From: Pieris napi
Lineage: Eukaryota > Arthropoda > Insecta > Lepidoptera > Pieridae
Reading direction: 5' to 3'
Assembly (NCBI RefSeq): GCF_905475465.1
Contig: NC_062250.1
Location: 3,680,501 to 3,744,500 of the forward strand
Length of the DNA: 64,000 nucleotides
The notes beneath the pieces were generated by a model. The model was given only the letters and a program-made list of their open reading frames with translations. It was not told the origin of the DNA and did no database searches. The position numbers were made by a program, and so were the translations under genes. Positions 34,751 to 46,368 of this stretch are shown here, piece after piece. Numbering within the stretch: position 1 is the first letter of the stretch; each line of letters begins with the position of its first letter.

Positions 34751-36009
34751 ATGGCCTATCCATTTCCATGTGCGTCGCTTGACCTGCTGGGTGATCGGGG
34801 TGTCTCGGCTTCCAAATCCTTAATATCTACTTGGTACTAGCCTTTGTAACCTGACAAATAAATACACAGACAGCGTATATTTAAAGTTGATTTTAGTACC
34901 AAAATAACATTTGTGGCGTTTGACATAATCGAATTTCAAAATTATGTCTCGCCCTCTAAATTTACCTGTCCATTAGCTGACTAGCAATTTTAATATCATT
35001 ACACAAATTTCCATAAACCACGTCGAGATTCTTAAAGCAATTACATCAGTGCACTCAGCTTAATGCTACGTAAGCGGATCCCTCGCTACATGCGCTCAAC
35101 AATCGCTGTTAATTGTGAAAAACTATGGGCTCGCGTGCAGTACCCGCGCAATTATGCTAATCTTATTAGTCAATCCACTCCCCAGTAGTTTCATACGTAG
35201 GGTTACCGACTTCAGTATTTGTTCTACAATGCGTGGGGAATAATATTATTTGCATAAAAGAGCAAGTCAGCTTAGGAGTGATTCAAAACAAATAAATGTT
35301 GTATTGTTGACTTAATAATTAAGTTGTTGATTATTTCTCAAAAAATGCAATATTTATTGTTCTCGTAATTTTTCTTCAAAACAAAATCATGTGGACTTTG
35401 AACCATGCATAATCATGCAAAGTTTCTTGTATGTTAATCATAAATCATACATTAATGTAGTTAGCCGTTGACTACCAGTAGATACTTCGTTATTTTGTCC
35501 TATATCTTATATTACTACTACTACTATAGATGGTATTAGATATAGTATAATAACAAATTGATAGATCATTTTTTTTTCGACGAGGCGGCGCAGTGGCGAC
35601 TCATGAAGGGAAAAGTATAAAATAAAAGCTTGTTTCTGTTTTAATTCATATATGGTATCCCTACAATATTCATGAAGTACAAAACTAAGCTAAACTGTGT
35701 TTTTAAATAGCGTGAGCTCAGGCTTTTTAAATATTTTAATTTATAGTAGACTTGAATGATGCATGTGTAATTTTAAATTAAAAACCGTTCAACATGCTTT
35801 GAATCGCGTTTTATTAGGTCGTAGAAAGTAGCTTGTGTTATAAAGAAACTTTTTAACAAACAGTGAAAACATATAATTATGGCAAGGTTATAGAGGTATT
35901 CATTTAACTTTTACGTCAAAATGCATAATTCTTTAAACTCACCAGTATCTATTTCGTGCGACCATATCTTGAGTTGCTAAAGTTGAGTTGTTGCATATCA
36001 CAACTGAGC
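34751..36009. other. Unrecognised DNA
   Basis: A patch at about 35060-35200 is richer in G and C than its neighbours and matches no repeat I know; it may be single copy. A (ACT)n run lies at 35511-35524. No gene supported. Confidence 0.35.
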
Positions 36010-36162
36010 AATTCTTACGGCAATTTATGCCGTGCACCACCACTATGTGGAACCAGCTGCCCACTAGTATTTCCGAACCAATTCGACTTAGGATCCTTCA
36101 AGAAAACAGCGTACCAATTCTTAAAAGGAGGCCACCGGCCCGTTTGCCTCCTGTAACTTAAA
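36010..36162 (+). pseudogene. LINE ORF2 C-terminus, family C, internally deleted
   Basis: Reads CACCACCACTATGTGGAACC and AGCTGCCCACTAGTATTTCC (protein MWNQLPT), then ATTCGACTTAGGATCCTTCA and CGTACCAATTCTTAAAAGG. It jumps to CGGCCCGTTTGCCTCCTGTA, so most of the GGCAACGCACTCGCGAGCC..GCGGTATCACTTAA part is deleted. Confidence 0.68.
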
Positions 36163-37022
36163 AACAAATTTAAAAAACTTAGTATTTGATTGTCTTGTAA
36201 AATATCGAATCTTCGTCAAAAATTTGTAAATACAACAACATATTATGCTGCACTCACTACAACCTTAACGCGCACTATAGCAAACGGAAACCAGTTAGCA
36301 AAGCAAAGCAGTAAGCAGGAAAAACTGAAAAAATACATCAAAGCCCATCAGAGGCTTTTCACTTGAATACCAAGGATGTCCTGCTTTTCCAGAAAGAGTC
36401 TACAGAAATTGAAGTCTTTTGATAATTGTAAGGCTGCTAAACATAAAAGTTTAAGAATGTAATGTGTATAATACTTCGTGTTTACAGTTTTGGTAAAACG
36501 AATACAAAGATTGTGTCACTTTGTTAGCTAAGAATGAAATAAAACCAAAATGTATTTGTAGCCAATGCAAATAGGTTTTTTCAATCAAAAACTTTTACGA
36601 CGAAAAGAGTAAGTACGGATTTACATCGAAATCCCGTCTTTGTACTCAGAAAATTTCACTTAAGAAACAAAAGTACTCAAATAAAAGAAGAACAATCATA
36701 AAAGGAAACGTAGGCACTTTTCAAAAACTGGGAGTTTACGGGTAAAGTCGTATTTAGTAATCTTCCTGAATCGGAATAAAGTTTCAAGTATCAAAACTAC
36801 TTTATAGCAGCTTCAATCAATTCTCGTTATCATAAAAATATTCAATATGAATGCTACCTTACTTGCTTGTATAAATAAATCAGTGATACAACATAAAATT
36901 ACTGTAAAGAATACATTTGATTTAGCTTTAATTGCAAGGTGTATATACAAATACAATGTGAAAGTAACTGTGTTACAACTGTAATAAAACTATATTAAAT
37001 GCAATCAACTGCGCAGAAATAC
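36163..37022. other. Unrecognised AT-rich DNA
   Basis: No feature recognised. Confidence 0.3.
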
Positions 37023-37217
37023 CGTCGTTCACTCGGAACTTCTGTTGTTGTTGTTGTTGTAGGCCTAGAACAGACACATTTTTTCGTCGTTGCGACGTTT
37101 ATTTCATTAATCTATTACCACGTCGTTCACTCGGAACTTCTGTTTTTGTTGTTGTTGTAGGTATAGAACACAACACACTTTTTCGTCGTTGCTACGTTTA
37201 TTTCATTAATGTATTAA
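37023..37217 (+). repeat. Two-copy tandem repeat, period about 98 bp
   Basis: Unit 1 (37023-37120) and unit 2 (37121-37217) both begin CGTCGTTCACTCGGAACTTC. They continue through a (GTT)n run, GTAG, ATAGAACA/CTAGAACA, TTTTTCGTCGTTG and ACGTTTATTTCATTAAT. They differ by point changes and a few indels. No flanking third unit. Confidence 0.8.
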
Positions 37218-37362
37218 ATTCCCAGGAATATAACATAAGGTTCCAAACGAGCACAGTTGTGGGTGGAATAGCTTCTGAAATTACAATTATAATTTCTTGA
37301 AAATACTGCCACTTAATACCTATCTAGTTTTGTAGACCAATACAACAGTTGGCTATATCTGT

Positions 37363-37787
37363 AGGCCTGTATAAATTATGCTTAGTGCGAGTGCAAGTGA
37401 TTAGTAATTGACGATGATTAGTGCAGGTGTGTTCGAAATTGAATTAATAGAAGACCCATTTATGGCGCAAGCTACCAACTCTATAATCAATTGGTTGCTG
37501 AAGATACGACGGAATATTACGCTCTCAGGTTGACTTAAGAGTCCTTATGCCTGTCCAGACGTGTTTTGGCAGGCACGAGTGAGGGGGAAGACGCACGCGA
37601 CGTCACTACTCGCAGTTCGCAAAAAAATAGAACACGCTTCTAATCACTTTACTACGCAGCCAACTAATCACCTGCACTGATCAGTCGCTGTCCACACTTG
37701 TGATGGTGATGGTGATGTGATGGTGATTAGTGATTAGGAGAAACCTAATCACTAATCACCATCACTAATCAAAGTGAATACAGGCCT
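37363..37787. mobile_element. Possible hAT-like MITE with subterminal repeats
   Basis: The left edge AGGCCTGTAT (37363) is mirrored by ATACAGGCCT at 37778-37787, and GTGATTAGT-type words recur near both ends. On the right is a perfect 21-bp hairpin (37718-37738 with 37744-37764). A clear target duplication was not found: TATCT lies near both edges but is not exact. Superfamily is a guess. Confidence 0.4.
37718..37764. repeat. Perfect 21-bp inverted repeat (hairpin)
   Basis: Left arm 37718-37738 begins TGATGGTGATT and ends GATTAGG; the right arm 37744-37764 is its exact complement; the loop is AGAAA. Preceded by a short (GGTGAT)n run. Confidence 0.85.
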
Positions 37788-38375
37788 TTTATCTCACTTC
37801 ACTACAGATCAAGTGTATCTCTAATATGCCTAACATTACTTTAGAAGCCTGTGAACTTAATCCGTCGATATTGATATCTTAGATCAAGTTCATACTAAGT
37901 TATTAGACCATACCAAAGCGGAAAGCAGTTACGAAGCCAGCTGTTGACATAGCCTGGTTGGAAGCCTGTAATTAATTCAAAGCAATAAGCTTGGAGAACA
38001 TTTTGTAGTGCAGTATATGCAGTTGACACGACGACATGATAATGGACAGGGCGAACAATAGACCTCATGACAAACAACCGGTAATGGCGGATAAATCAGT
38101 TGCATCAATACATTATGTACGAAATTTCGGTGTAATGGATTTATTTTGAGCGTCTGGAGAGGTATATTTGTAGTATTGACCATGTATTTGGAAATAACAA
38201 ATACAAAATAACGGTTTAAAATACTTATATTTGATCCTATCTAATAAATTAATCAGTGAAAGTGGAGTGAATTGTGTATATTTCTATTTCTTTTCATTAT
38301 TTATCTATTTTATTTCTATTTCATTTTATTATTATTTTTTTAATTCATTAGTGTCTATTTCACTATAATTTTTCA
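37788..38375. other. Unrecognised DNA
   Basis: No gene supported; a pyrimidine- and T-rich stretch at 38280-38340 precedes the SINE. Confidence 0.3.
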
Positions 38376-38612
38376 GTCTAATAGTGAAGTAGGTGATGAG
38401 CCTCTTGAGCCTGACATACGCCGTCGACTTTTTGGGTCTAAAGGAAGCCGTTTTCTTAGGATGTTTTCTTTTACCGTTCGAGCAAATGTATTTCACATTA
38501 AATACATACAACAACAATAAAAAGAAAGGCCATTGGTGCACAGACATGGATCGAACCTACGACCTCAGGGTTGAGAGTCGCACGCTGAAGACACTAGGCC
38601 AACACTGGTCAA
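38376..38612 (-). repeat. tRNA-derived SINE, family 1
   Basis: Reverse orientation: GTAGGTGATGAGCCTCTTGA, CGCCGTCGACTTTTTGGGTC, CCATTGGTGCACAGACATGG, ATCGAACCTACGACCTCAGG, GCACGCTGAAG and ACTAGGCCAACACTGGTC. The head is complete and not interrupted at the site used by the R1-like elements. The ORF across it is a shadow. Confidence 0.85.
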
Positions 38613-39462
38613 CACATTTGATCATATCTAAGATCTCTTAAACAATGTCTATAAAATATAGAATTATTGGTTTTGAGGATTTTTCATAAATTACTTTATA
38701 ATAGTTTTACTGAATGCCATTAATGAAGAGAATATGACCACCAAGTTGTTATCATTTCATTTCAAATCGAAAGAAAATTTAATTAATTATGCAAACATCT
38801 ATAAGAACAAGCCAGCGTTCGTACGTACCCCAGGATTGCGTAACACAGAACTAATACTACTAAAAACAACGATTATATTGTCTGATCGCTATAACCACGA
38901 GTATAGTATGATAAATACAGTGTTAGATTACAATATTACTTCTTTTAGTAACACAATACAGATAGAGCTGAACTATTTTTATAGAATATCAAATAAAATA
39001 CGGTGTTGTAAATAAAATATTCTTGAAAGGTTACAATAACAGCAACCCACGACAAAGCGTGCTAGAAAATTAAATATACAAAACAAATTTCACACGAATG
39101 AATATTGCATCGCAGGTTTTATTAAAGAATTCAATTTGCTCGCCAACGCAGCTGTTCTTCGAATATAATTCTATCTTTAATCCCGCTATCAACAGTACCT
39201 ACACTGATTACGGAAAATTATGCCAAGCCCCGAGGAAAATGTTTTTCAATTAGCCTTGTTTACGTTCAAGTTTCCATACGATGTGCACATTGCGTCATTT
39301 ATTTTCTTAAGTGGTAAGCAATAATCGAGTCAATTGTTTTATTCATGTGAAAAACGATTTTCTTTTATTTCAAAGTTATGAACAAAGCGATTTGCAGGGT
39401 AATTATATTTTTATTTCGTATTTGATTGCACGTAATATTTAAACTGTATGTATTATGATTTA
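38613..39462. other. Unrecognised AT-rich DNA
   Basis: The 93-codon frame at 38734-39015 has no recognised domain and AT-driven composition. Nothing else seen. Confidence 0.35.
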
Positions 39463-39660
39463 AGAGCAGTGTGCCTAGTGGCTTCAGCGTGCGACTCTCA
39501 TCCCTGAGTTCGTAGGTTCAATCGCTGGCTGTGCACCAATGGACTTTCTTTCTATGTGCGCATTTAACATTACCAACTTGACAACCTTCTTGCCTATTAG
39601 ATAAAAAAATTATCATGAAACGGATTCAGACCTAAAGTCGTTGTAGCACCACTGCTTATT
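39463..39660 (+). repeat. tRNA-derived SINE, family 1 (internally deleted)
   Basis: Head AGAGCAGTGTGCCTAGTGGC with B box GGTTCAATCGC, then GTGCACCAATGGACTTTC and CTATGTGCGCATTTAACAT. It jumps to the 3' part (CTTGCCTATTAGATAAAAAA, ATCATGAAACGGATTCAGA, GTTGTAGCACCACTGC), losing about 90 bases of the middle. Confidence 0.83.
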
Positions 39661-39910
39661 CTATCTTATGCATTAAGATTTTTTATTTTATGTATTATGA
39701 TTTAATGGAATAAGAAAATAAAACTTCAAGACGATCACTTTTAATTTTTTTTCCTCTGATTTCCAGTTTTTACTAACATTGCATATGAATTACTTATTAT
39801 TTAATAAATTAATGTAGTAAAAGTACGATACATAGACAGCTGATACAGCCACAAAAAAACTATCAGAATTAGTCCTAAATTTTTCATTTAATAGCATTTC
39901 TCTGTTAGTA
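39661..39910. other. Unrecognised AT-rich DNA
   Basis: No feature recognised. Confidence 0.3.
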
Positions 39911-40469
39911 TAAGATCCCGCTATACAACGACCTTCACCGAGATGCTTATTTAATGAAACTTATTTTATATTTAATTTAATATGTCAATAAATATAATCC
40001 ATATAGGTTGCCTAGCAAATTTCAGTCCAGAGTATGTTTAATTAATATTAAAAAAAATTTTTTTTTTTTATAATTCGCATGTAGTAAATTTTTTGAACTT
40101 TTTTCAATCAATATTTTTAATCAGGGTAGTATTATATATGTATCACTATAACCTTCTTTTATACTAAAGATGTATATATACTTTAGTGTCACATAAAAAA
40201 TATACACATAAATAATTAATTGATTAAAAACAACCTAACATTTGCATATTCTATGGGCTTCATACTTTCGATTGGTATAGAATTTATCTAATAATCATAC
40301 CGGAGAAATGTTTAAAAAATATATTTTTTTTAAATTAATTAAACATACTCTGGACTGAAATTTACTAAGCAACCCATATGGATTATATTTATTGACATAT
40401 TAAATTAAATATAAAATAAGTTTCATTAAATAAGCATCTCGGTGAAGGTCGTTGTATAGCGGGATCTTA
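39911..40469. mobile_element. Palindromic TA-flanked element with about 140-bp inverted arms
   Basis: The left arm starts AGATCCCGCTATACAACGAC at 39913 and runs to about 40053. The right arm (about 40328-40467) is its inverse, ending GTCGTTGTATAGCGGGATCT. The arms differ at only a few positions. TA lies outside each end (39911-39912, 40468-40469). The middle is AT-rich spacer with no frame. The long arms and TA duplication suggest a non-autonomous Tc1/mariner-type or foldback element; the whole 555 bases could fold into one hairpin. Confidence 0.82.
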
Positions 40470-41899
40470 GACCATGTAATGTAACTCTATGATTTACTCA
40501 GAAAAGCCCCATTTACGCGTGTATTGGGAACTCAAAATACTATTGCTTCTGAGATGGATATATTTAGTTGAACACTGACTGAATTCACAAGAATTGCATT
40601 ATTTATAATTATGTAGTTGTAAAAATGTTTAGGTTTTAAGTTTTTACTTGTTATGTTTATATTATGTTTTTAGTATTGTATTAGTATTAAGTTACCGTAA
40701 AAATAGGAAATAAGGAAAATAAATAAATAAATCTTACGTAGTCATAACGGCATTATGAAAGGTATAAAATTATTATATGAATGAGGAAGCGCTCGAAGTC
40801 CGCAATCCTCTTATTTCATTTGTCACGAGGAGAACGATTCCCGTGGACATTGCTGACAATGCACAATCTGTCAACTGGCACACGTGAATGGATCAGGAAA
40901 GATATATATAACTAGAATCGCTTATAAAAAGTACTAATTAAATTTTAAAAATACTTTTGTTTCTAACACTATCGGCAAGTACCATTCTTTTCCACTTCTT
41001 ATTAAACTAAGGATAATTAATGAAAGATTTTACATTACACAAAGCATTACATTAAAAAAACCCAACTTTTTCCCTAGTAACAAATAAAATGTAAATCAGT
41101 GACGGTTTTTCATATGAAATAAAAACTATCACTATACAATATTTCTTCTAACGTTGCATAGACTATTTCTTTGCAGTATTTCTTTAGAAATTTTTAGACT
41201 ATAATATACTATATTTGTAGACATAATAATAATATTACTAAACTAACAATAAATGTTAGTTTAGTAATATTAATTCTAACGAGGCATGGATTTACTGAAT
41301 AATAATAGTGCCATCAATATCAAAAATATATCAACGAGTTCAAAACTTCAAAATAACTTCTAAACACATACTTATATAAGAAATAGAAGGAAAAGTATTC
41401 ATACGAAAAATTTCAAAATACAAAACTACAATTAGCTTACTGAACATTCTGTACATTGAAAATTTGGCAATTAGTAACTGGTATTGATATATAAATATCT
41501 TACTTTATAAGGTAAACTATAGGCTACGGTAAGTAACGCCTAAAAGCTTTTATCATAATTTGCTTTTACTTAAAGTCGGTATTCAGTAAAACACACCAAA
41601 AGTGTATCTAGAAATCTATGAAGACCGTACCCTAAGGCTGGCTTACGGTGCCTTTTTTCAGCTTTTCGAGTCATGAAACAGATTCCGTAAGCCCTGTACG
41701 ATGTTTGTAATCTTTATCCCGTATTGATTGACATGGATTCAAATAAAAAGTATCGCTTTTGGCATTGGACCAAAATTGTATCGGACTAGCAAATAGAAAA
41801 GCCATTTGATTTTTCAACGTATTTTGTTAGCTTACAAATGTTCGGTTCTTGTTAAAATATATACGTTATGGGAACTTAGTTCGATATTACAAATAAAAC
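40470..41899. other. Unrecognised AT-rich DNA with one hairpin
   Basis: Apart from the hairpin at 41231-41271 and an AAATAAATAAATAAAT run at 40718-40733 that may end an old retrotransposon, no feature is recognised. A less AT-rich patch lies at 40780-40900. Confidence 0.35.
41231..41271. repeat. Perfect 18-bp inverted repeat (hairpin)
   Basis: AATATTACTAAACTAACA (41231-41248), loop ATAAA, TGTTAGTTTAGTAATATT (41254-41271). AT-rich, no T run directly after it. Confidence 0.85.
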
Positions 41900-42080
41900 A
41901 GCGGCGCTTAAAACTCTTTAGATCTGGGCCTCTGATTTCTGTATCTCTTTCATGATTTGCCAATCTAATAGGCAAGTAGGTGATCAGCCTCAGACACACG
42001 CCGTCGATTTTCTGGGTAAAGGCAATCCGACTTCCTCACGATATTTTCCTTCACCGTTCGAGCGAATGTTTTAACATTGA
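41900..42080 (-). repeat. tRNA-derived SINE, family 1, 3' part
   Basis: Reverse orientation: GATCTGGGCCTCTGATTTCT, CTCTTTCATGATTTGCCAAT, GGCAAGTAGGTGATCAGCCT, CACACGCCGTCGATTTTCTG and CCTTCACCGTTCGAGCGAAT. The tRNA-like head is missing. Confidence 0.8.
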
Positions 42081-42359
42081 GTTAATATTGAGAATACAAC
42101 GAGTTATATTATACAATAAATATGAGTAATGAAAGGTTATTAAGAATATTTCAACTGATACAGCCCAATTTGTTATTGCTTGTGAAATATAGCTTATTGA
42201 TAAAACTATTAGTTGTCAAATGAACGCTGTATTAACTACAGGAACGTTTATGGGAGTTATTTTCCACTTAGTTGACTATTTTCAGTCTAGATTATGACAC
42301 GGCAAGGCAGCAATGTACTCAATGATAGATTGCCGCAATTGGCAGATGTTTATTTAATA
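42081..42359. other. Unrecognised AT-rich DNA
   Basis: No feature recognised. Confidence 0.3.
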
Positions 42360-42540
42360 CTAGCTGAACCCAGGAACATCGTTTCGCCTTAATACGATGT
42401 TTTTACTAAGCCTACCTTTCTTGTAGCTACATACCAACACATAGAACATTTTGCTATGCCACCCCATAGAGAAAGAGTTGATCGACCTGTCTTCGAGGTT
42501 TCGGATTCATTTTTATTTATATAGATTAAATTTAAGAGTA
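42360..42540 (-). mobile_element. Helitron 3'-end fragment (longer variant)
   Basis: The minus strand ends TTCCTGGGTTCAGCTAG before T. Interior blocks ACTAAGCCTACCTTTCTTG, CATACCAACACATAGAACAT and GTTGATCGACC match the variant at 16873-17325. The 5' end may be the Helitron-like edge at 43560-43652, which would make one 1.3-kb element. Confidence 0.55.
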
Positions 42541-43559
42541 TATAAAAATCATACTAACGCCATCTATTGCCACGTTAGCATTTGGATGAGTCAATGAAGA
42601 CTTAATAAATTACTTCAATAAAATCCCAATTAGATATAACATTTTATTCGTAGTCGTAATTTTCTTAACTAATTGTAACCGTACACTTGCGCGTTTATTA
42701 AAGCCCGTAGATTTCCAGGCCGCCCAGACGAAATTACTCCAACATTATCCGTAAATTATTGCTCCTAATATGTCGGTGAACAATCTTACCGGATCCTCTA
42801 ATGGAAATCGGATCTTGATTAAGTCGTTTTAGATCTACAGTTATTACAGCTGTATTTAACTTTTGGTTTAATTGGTTTATCCCTAGTAATAAAGACTTAG
42901 TTTCGGATGATTGGGTAATGATTGCAAGCAGTATTTTAATAGTTAAAGATGTATTTATTTTTTTATAAGTTCTAAAACAACGTTATTAATAAAATTTACA
43001 AGAAAATATGCCATCACAAATTTTACACACATCAATTATATTAGCAAGCTAGCATGGGAAAATTTAAACAAGCAACCACAAAATGATAACTTATTACTAA
43101 AAAAAAATTACTAAAATTAAATAAAAACTTAAACCTCAATAAGAGCATGATAAACATAGTTACGGTAAGTTGGAAGATTGTTGAAAAATATATCAGTATT
43201 TTCATAAATGTTACTGATTAAGTTGTTGTAGCAGATAAGCGATCCGTAGGTACGTATAGTTCTAGTAACTCTAGGATTACATATATTATCGGCCAAGCGT
43301 TGCTATGGCTAAGATTTTTGTTATATTACATAGTAGTGAACTATTCAAGAGAAACGGCAGGAGAACACCAATACTCCATGCTTTTTTGGTGGTTATGCCA
43401 TTAAATTGTAGCTTATGTGAAACATTGGTACTTTCAACACAGCGCCATCTGTTAGAATTGTATCAAATAATAAACAAATATTTGCAATAAAATAATATTG
43501 TGGGTATAAATTGAGATATAAGCTATCCTATCTTTTAAGTTAGATCAAAGTGCACACGG
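42541..43559. other. Unrecognised DNA, possibly Helitron interior
   Basis: Contains a single-copy-looking patch at 42640-42860, the word CGCCATCT at 42560 and again at 43444, and a 61-codon frame at 43305-43490 with no recognised domain. No gene is supported. Confidence 0.35.
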
Positions 43560-43652
43560 TGTGCAAATTTCATTGATATCAGTTCGGTAGTTTAGGAGTC
43601 CATAGCGGACAAACAACGTGACACGTAATTTATATATAATATTAAGATTAGA
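43560..43652 (-). mobile_element. Helitron 5'-end fragment
   Basis: Plus strand CAAATTTCATTGATATCAGT, TCGGTAGTTTAGGAGTCCAT, AGCGGACAAACAACGTGACA and CGTAATTTATATATAATATT, ending AAGATTAGA before T, gives TCTAATCTTAAT after A on the minus strand. This is the usual 5' edge of insect Helitrons with GTGTCACGTTGTTTGTCCGC next to it. Confidence 0.6.
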
Positions 43653-43762
43653 TGATATGAGACATCAGCATAGATGTTTGTTTTGTTCCAATGTTCGTGT
43701 ATATACAAATTAAAATTAAAATTACTTTTGACATGCAGGCTAATCAAAAATATTAAACAAAA

Positions 43763-43846
43763 TCAGTGGTGCAAGCTTCTTATGTCTGGGCTTCAGTATT
43801 CTGTATCTGCTTCATAATCATTTGTCAAATTCTTAGGCAAGTCTAA
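43763..43846 (-). repeat. SINE family 1, 3' fragment
   Basis: Reverse orientation: AATCAGTGGTGCAAGCTTCT, TATGTCTGGGCTTCAGTATT, CTGTATCTGCTTCATAATCA and TTTGTCAAATTCTTAGGCAA. About 85 bases remain. Confidence 0.68.
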
Positions 43847-45194
43847 CCACTTACTGACCGGCCCAAGGGCCCCAGTGACAAGTCCAGATGTTGTATACAT
43901 TCATCGAACATCAACGCAAAACGTGAAGCTCCTTCCACATCGACTCACAACAGCGCGCTATTTAAGGCACTCTCCGCTACCACCTCTTTGTGTAACCCGT
44001 TCTTGGCAGTCACTGGAGGTATTTAGGTAGTCAGTAGAAATGTCCAAAGATAGCTGCCATAAAAAATACACTAACAATACTGAATATACTCCGCTTTTCA
44101 ACTCAGCAAACCATAAATCTCATAAAAGAAATATATAAAGCGTACATTATAAACGCTACAGAGCAGAATAATCAGAACATATATTATGTAAAAACCGTTA
44201 AAAATATCGCGAAACTTTAGACAATGTGCTATTTAACACTCGGTTTCGCTGTAAAGTTAAAGTGCTGATGTCTGTAACGCGGTGTGCGGTCCAAACTTGC
44301 AAACTAACTCCCCCCTCTAATCCGATGCTTTCATGGTTTATTTATATATGCTTGTTTTAGCATAGAAAAGTGGAACAAAAAGATCATATATTTGTACCCA
44401 ACAAATAACAGATGGGTTGTCGGTGTCATCGACTCACTAGAGTCACTAGTTTAAGATTAAATTTATATAACATTCCGGTCTGAATAAAGGATTATATTAA
44501 TATTATTACTTTGATATTATATGCTTGTTTTGAAAACAAAATTATGAATGAAACATTGATTTCCTATTGGTACTGAAAGCAATGTTAGCCTAGCAGTTAT
44601 AATAATAATCATTCGCAAGGATATCGTATATTACATATCCATTGCATGCCCTTTGTCCCGCATAAGCAATACCTCTCTATCGGAACAGCATAATAAATGG
44701 AAGTGGACAACAGACATCGATAGCTTTGATCGGATACCTCATATCGGACCGGTCAAAGCCTCAAATTAGTATTAAATCTATAATTCAGATTATTGATCGT
44801 GAGCCTTATATCGGGACGATCAAATTGTCATATTTAGTTCAATAATAATTGTAATAGAATACAAAAATATTATGGTACAATCTAAGCTATGCATATTCTG
44901 CCACACATAATAGCGTGCAAATTTGTTTTAAATAATGAAATGTCAGAATTTTACACAGTAGTTATTTATTGCAGTACATTATTCGTGATAATCACCTCAA
45001 CCATAGTCTTGAAGCATGGGTTAAAAGATTATGGTTTCATGTTCGTTCGGTGATTACATCGTGGGGAAATCGGCAATACTTATACCTTCAATCATGAAGG
45101 AAAATACATAAATGCTGAGACTCACACATACATATATTAAAATAAATATATATATTTATCTCATTGAAATATACGTTATAAATGATAATTCGAT
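43847..45194. other. Unrecognised DNA
   Basis: About 1.3 kb. A less AT-rich section lies at 43860-44020. No frame or repeat recognised. Confidence 0.35.
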
Positions 45195-45330
45195 CGAGTA
45201 GGCGTTGGATCGTAGAAGTGTGAAATGTATTTTTGTATGTTGTATAAAAAATAAGAACAATTTTTTTTTCTACAAATTTAAAAAAAAATTGTTGCTATGG
45301 ACACCCCTTATCAGTTAAGATATAGTACCT
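45195..45330 (-). mobile_element. Helitron interior fragment
   Basis: AGTAGGCGTTGGATCGTAGA, AGTGTGAAATGTATTTTTGT and GGACACCCCTTATCAGTTAA match interior blocks of the short Helitrons, but neither the CTAG end nor the TCTAAT end is present. Confidence 0.5.
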
Positions 45331-45897
45331 CTTCATTTCCAATAGCGATTTCGATTTCACTATTAATCCTGAGATACCATAGAGGTACTTCCTTTATGCT
45401 ATCACCTGTTTAGCGTAATCAATGATTAATTGTAGATTATGGTAATATGTATAAAAAAAATTATGAATGTTAAAAAAATATGGCATCTAGTCTCTTCCAT
45501 TTGACATATAAATTTTAGTTGCTTGACTTAATAAATACAATTAAAAAAAAAAACAAAAGTAAATTTGTTTTTCTTTTGTTACTTAGGTACAATTAATATA
45601 AGTGGTTTTCCTAATTGTTGCTAACGTTGGGGGTAATACTTAAACATAGCTTAAACAGTTGTTAACAATCACGATGACTTGCAAACAAAGTGAAAATTCT
45701 AATTTACAGTTTTAGTTCGGAGATAGGGAAGCAATTAAAAACCCATTAACAAGTGAGGATACAGAGAGCCAGTGCAGACACCTGCCCGACTATTCCCGCG
45801 GATTTAATGGTCCACTTTCAGCCGTAATTTCCATTTTGTAAGCCTTTTAAATTATTGAGTTCTTGGAATGCTTATAATGCGCACCTGATATTACTAG
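45331..45897. other. Unrecognised DNA
   Basis: A short AGTACCTCT/AGAGGTACT inverted pair lies near 45325-45390. The patch 45740-45840 is less AT-rich and matches no repeat I know. Confidence 0.3.
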
Positions 45898-46221
45898 TCT
45901 TAATATATATATTTCTTGTGTGCGTGTGTATGTGACTGAACTCCTCCTAAACGACTGGACCGATTTTGATGAAATTTTTTGTGTGTGTTCAAGGGGATCT
46001 GGGAATGGTTTAGATTTACAAATCAGCCCGCCAGATGTTAAGGGTAGTCCACCCCTAATTTTTATTTTTTTATTTATAGATAAAATTTTATTTTTTATTT
46101 TTTTTATGTTACAGAATTAAAAAATACATACAACCCCTAATTTTCAACCCTCTACGATCAACCCCTATTTTTTTATTATAAATGATATACATGGCAAAAC
46201 GACGTTTGCCGGAACGGCTAG
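45898..46221 (+). mobile_element. Short non-autonomous Helitron
   Basis: Begins TCTTAATATATATATTTCTT and ends with the hairpin GGCAAAACGACGTTTGCC (46193-46210), then GGAACGGCTAG before T. The interior has ACTCCTCCTAAACGACTGGA, CCGATTTTGATGAAATTTTT, GTCCACCCCTAATTTT and CTCTACGATCAACCCCTATT, related to but distinct from the 47006 copy. No coding capacity. Confidence 0.78.
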
Positions 46222-46368
46222 TTTATTTATATAATAGAAATTGCGTCGGCAATTTTATGTTATTGGATAATGATAAATATCACAATTTCTGTATTTTTAT
46301 TAAGATGATACGTTGTTAATATATAGATAGTAAATTATTTAAACGGTCGAGAATAATTTTATCATGTA

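Noticed and set aside
37042..37060. (GTT)n run as an independent microsatellite
   Set aside because: It is part of the 98-bp tandem unit and differs between the two units.
38393..38641. 82-codon plus-strand frame
   Set aside because: Reads the reversed SINE at 38376-38612.
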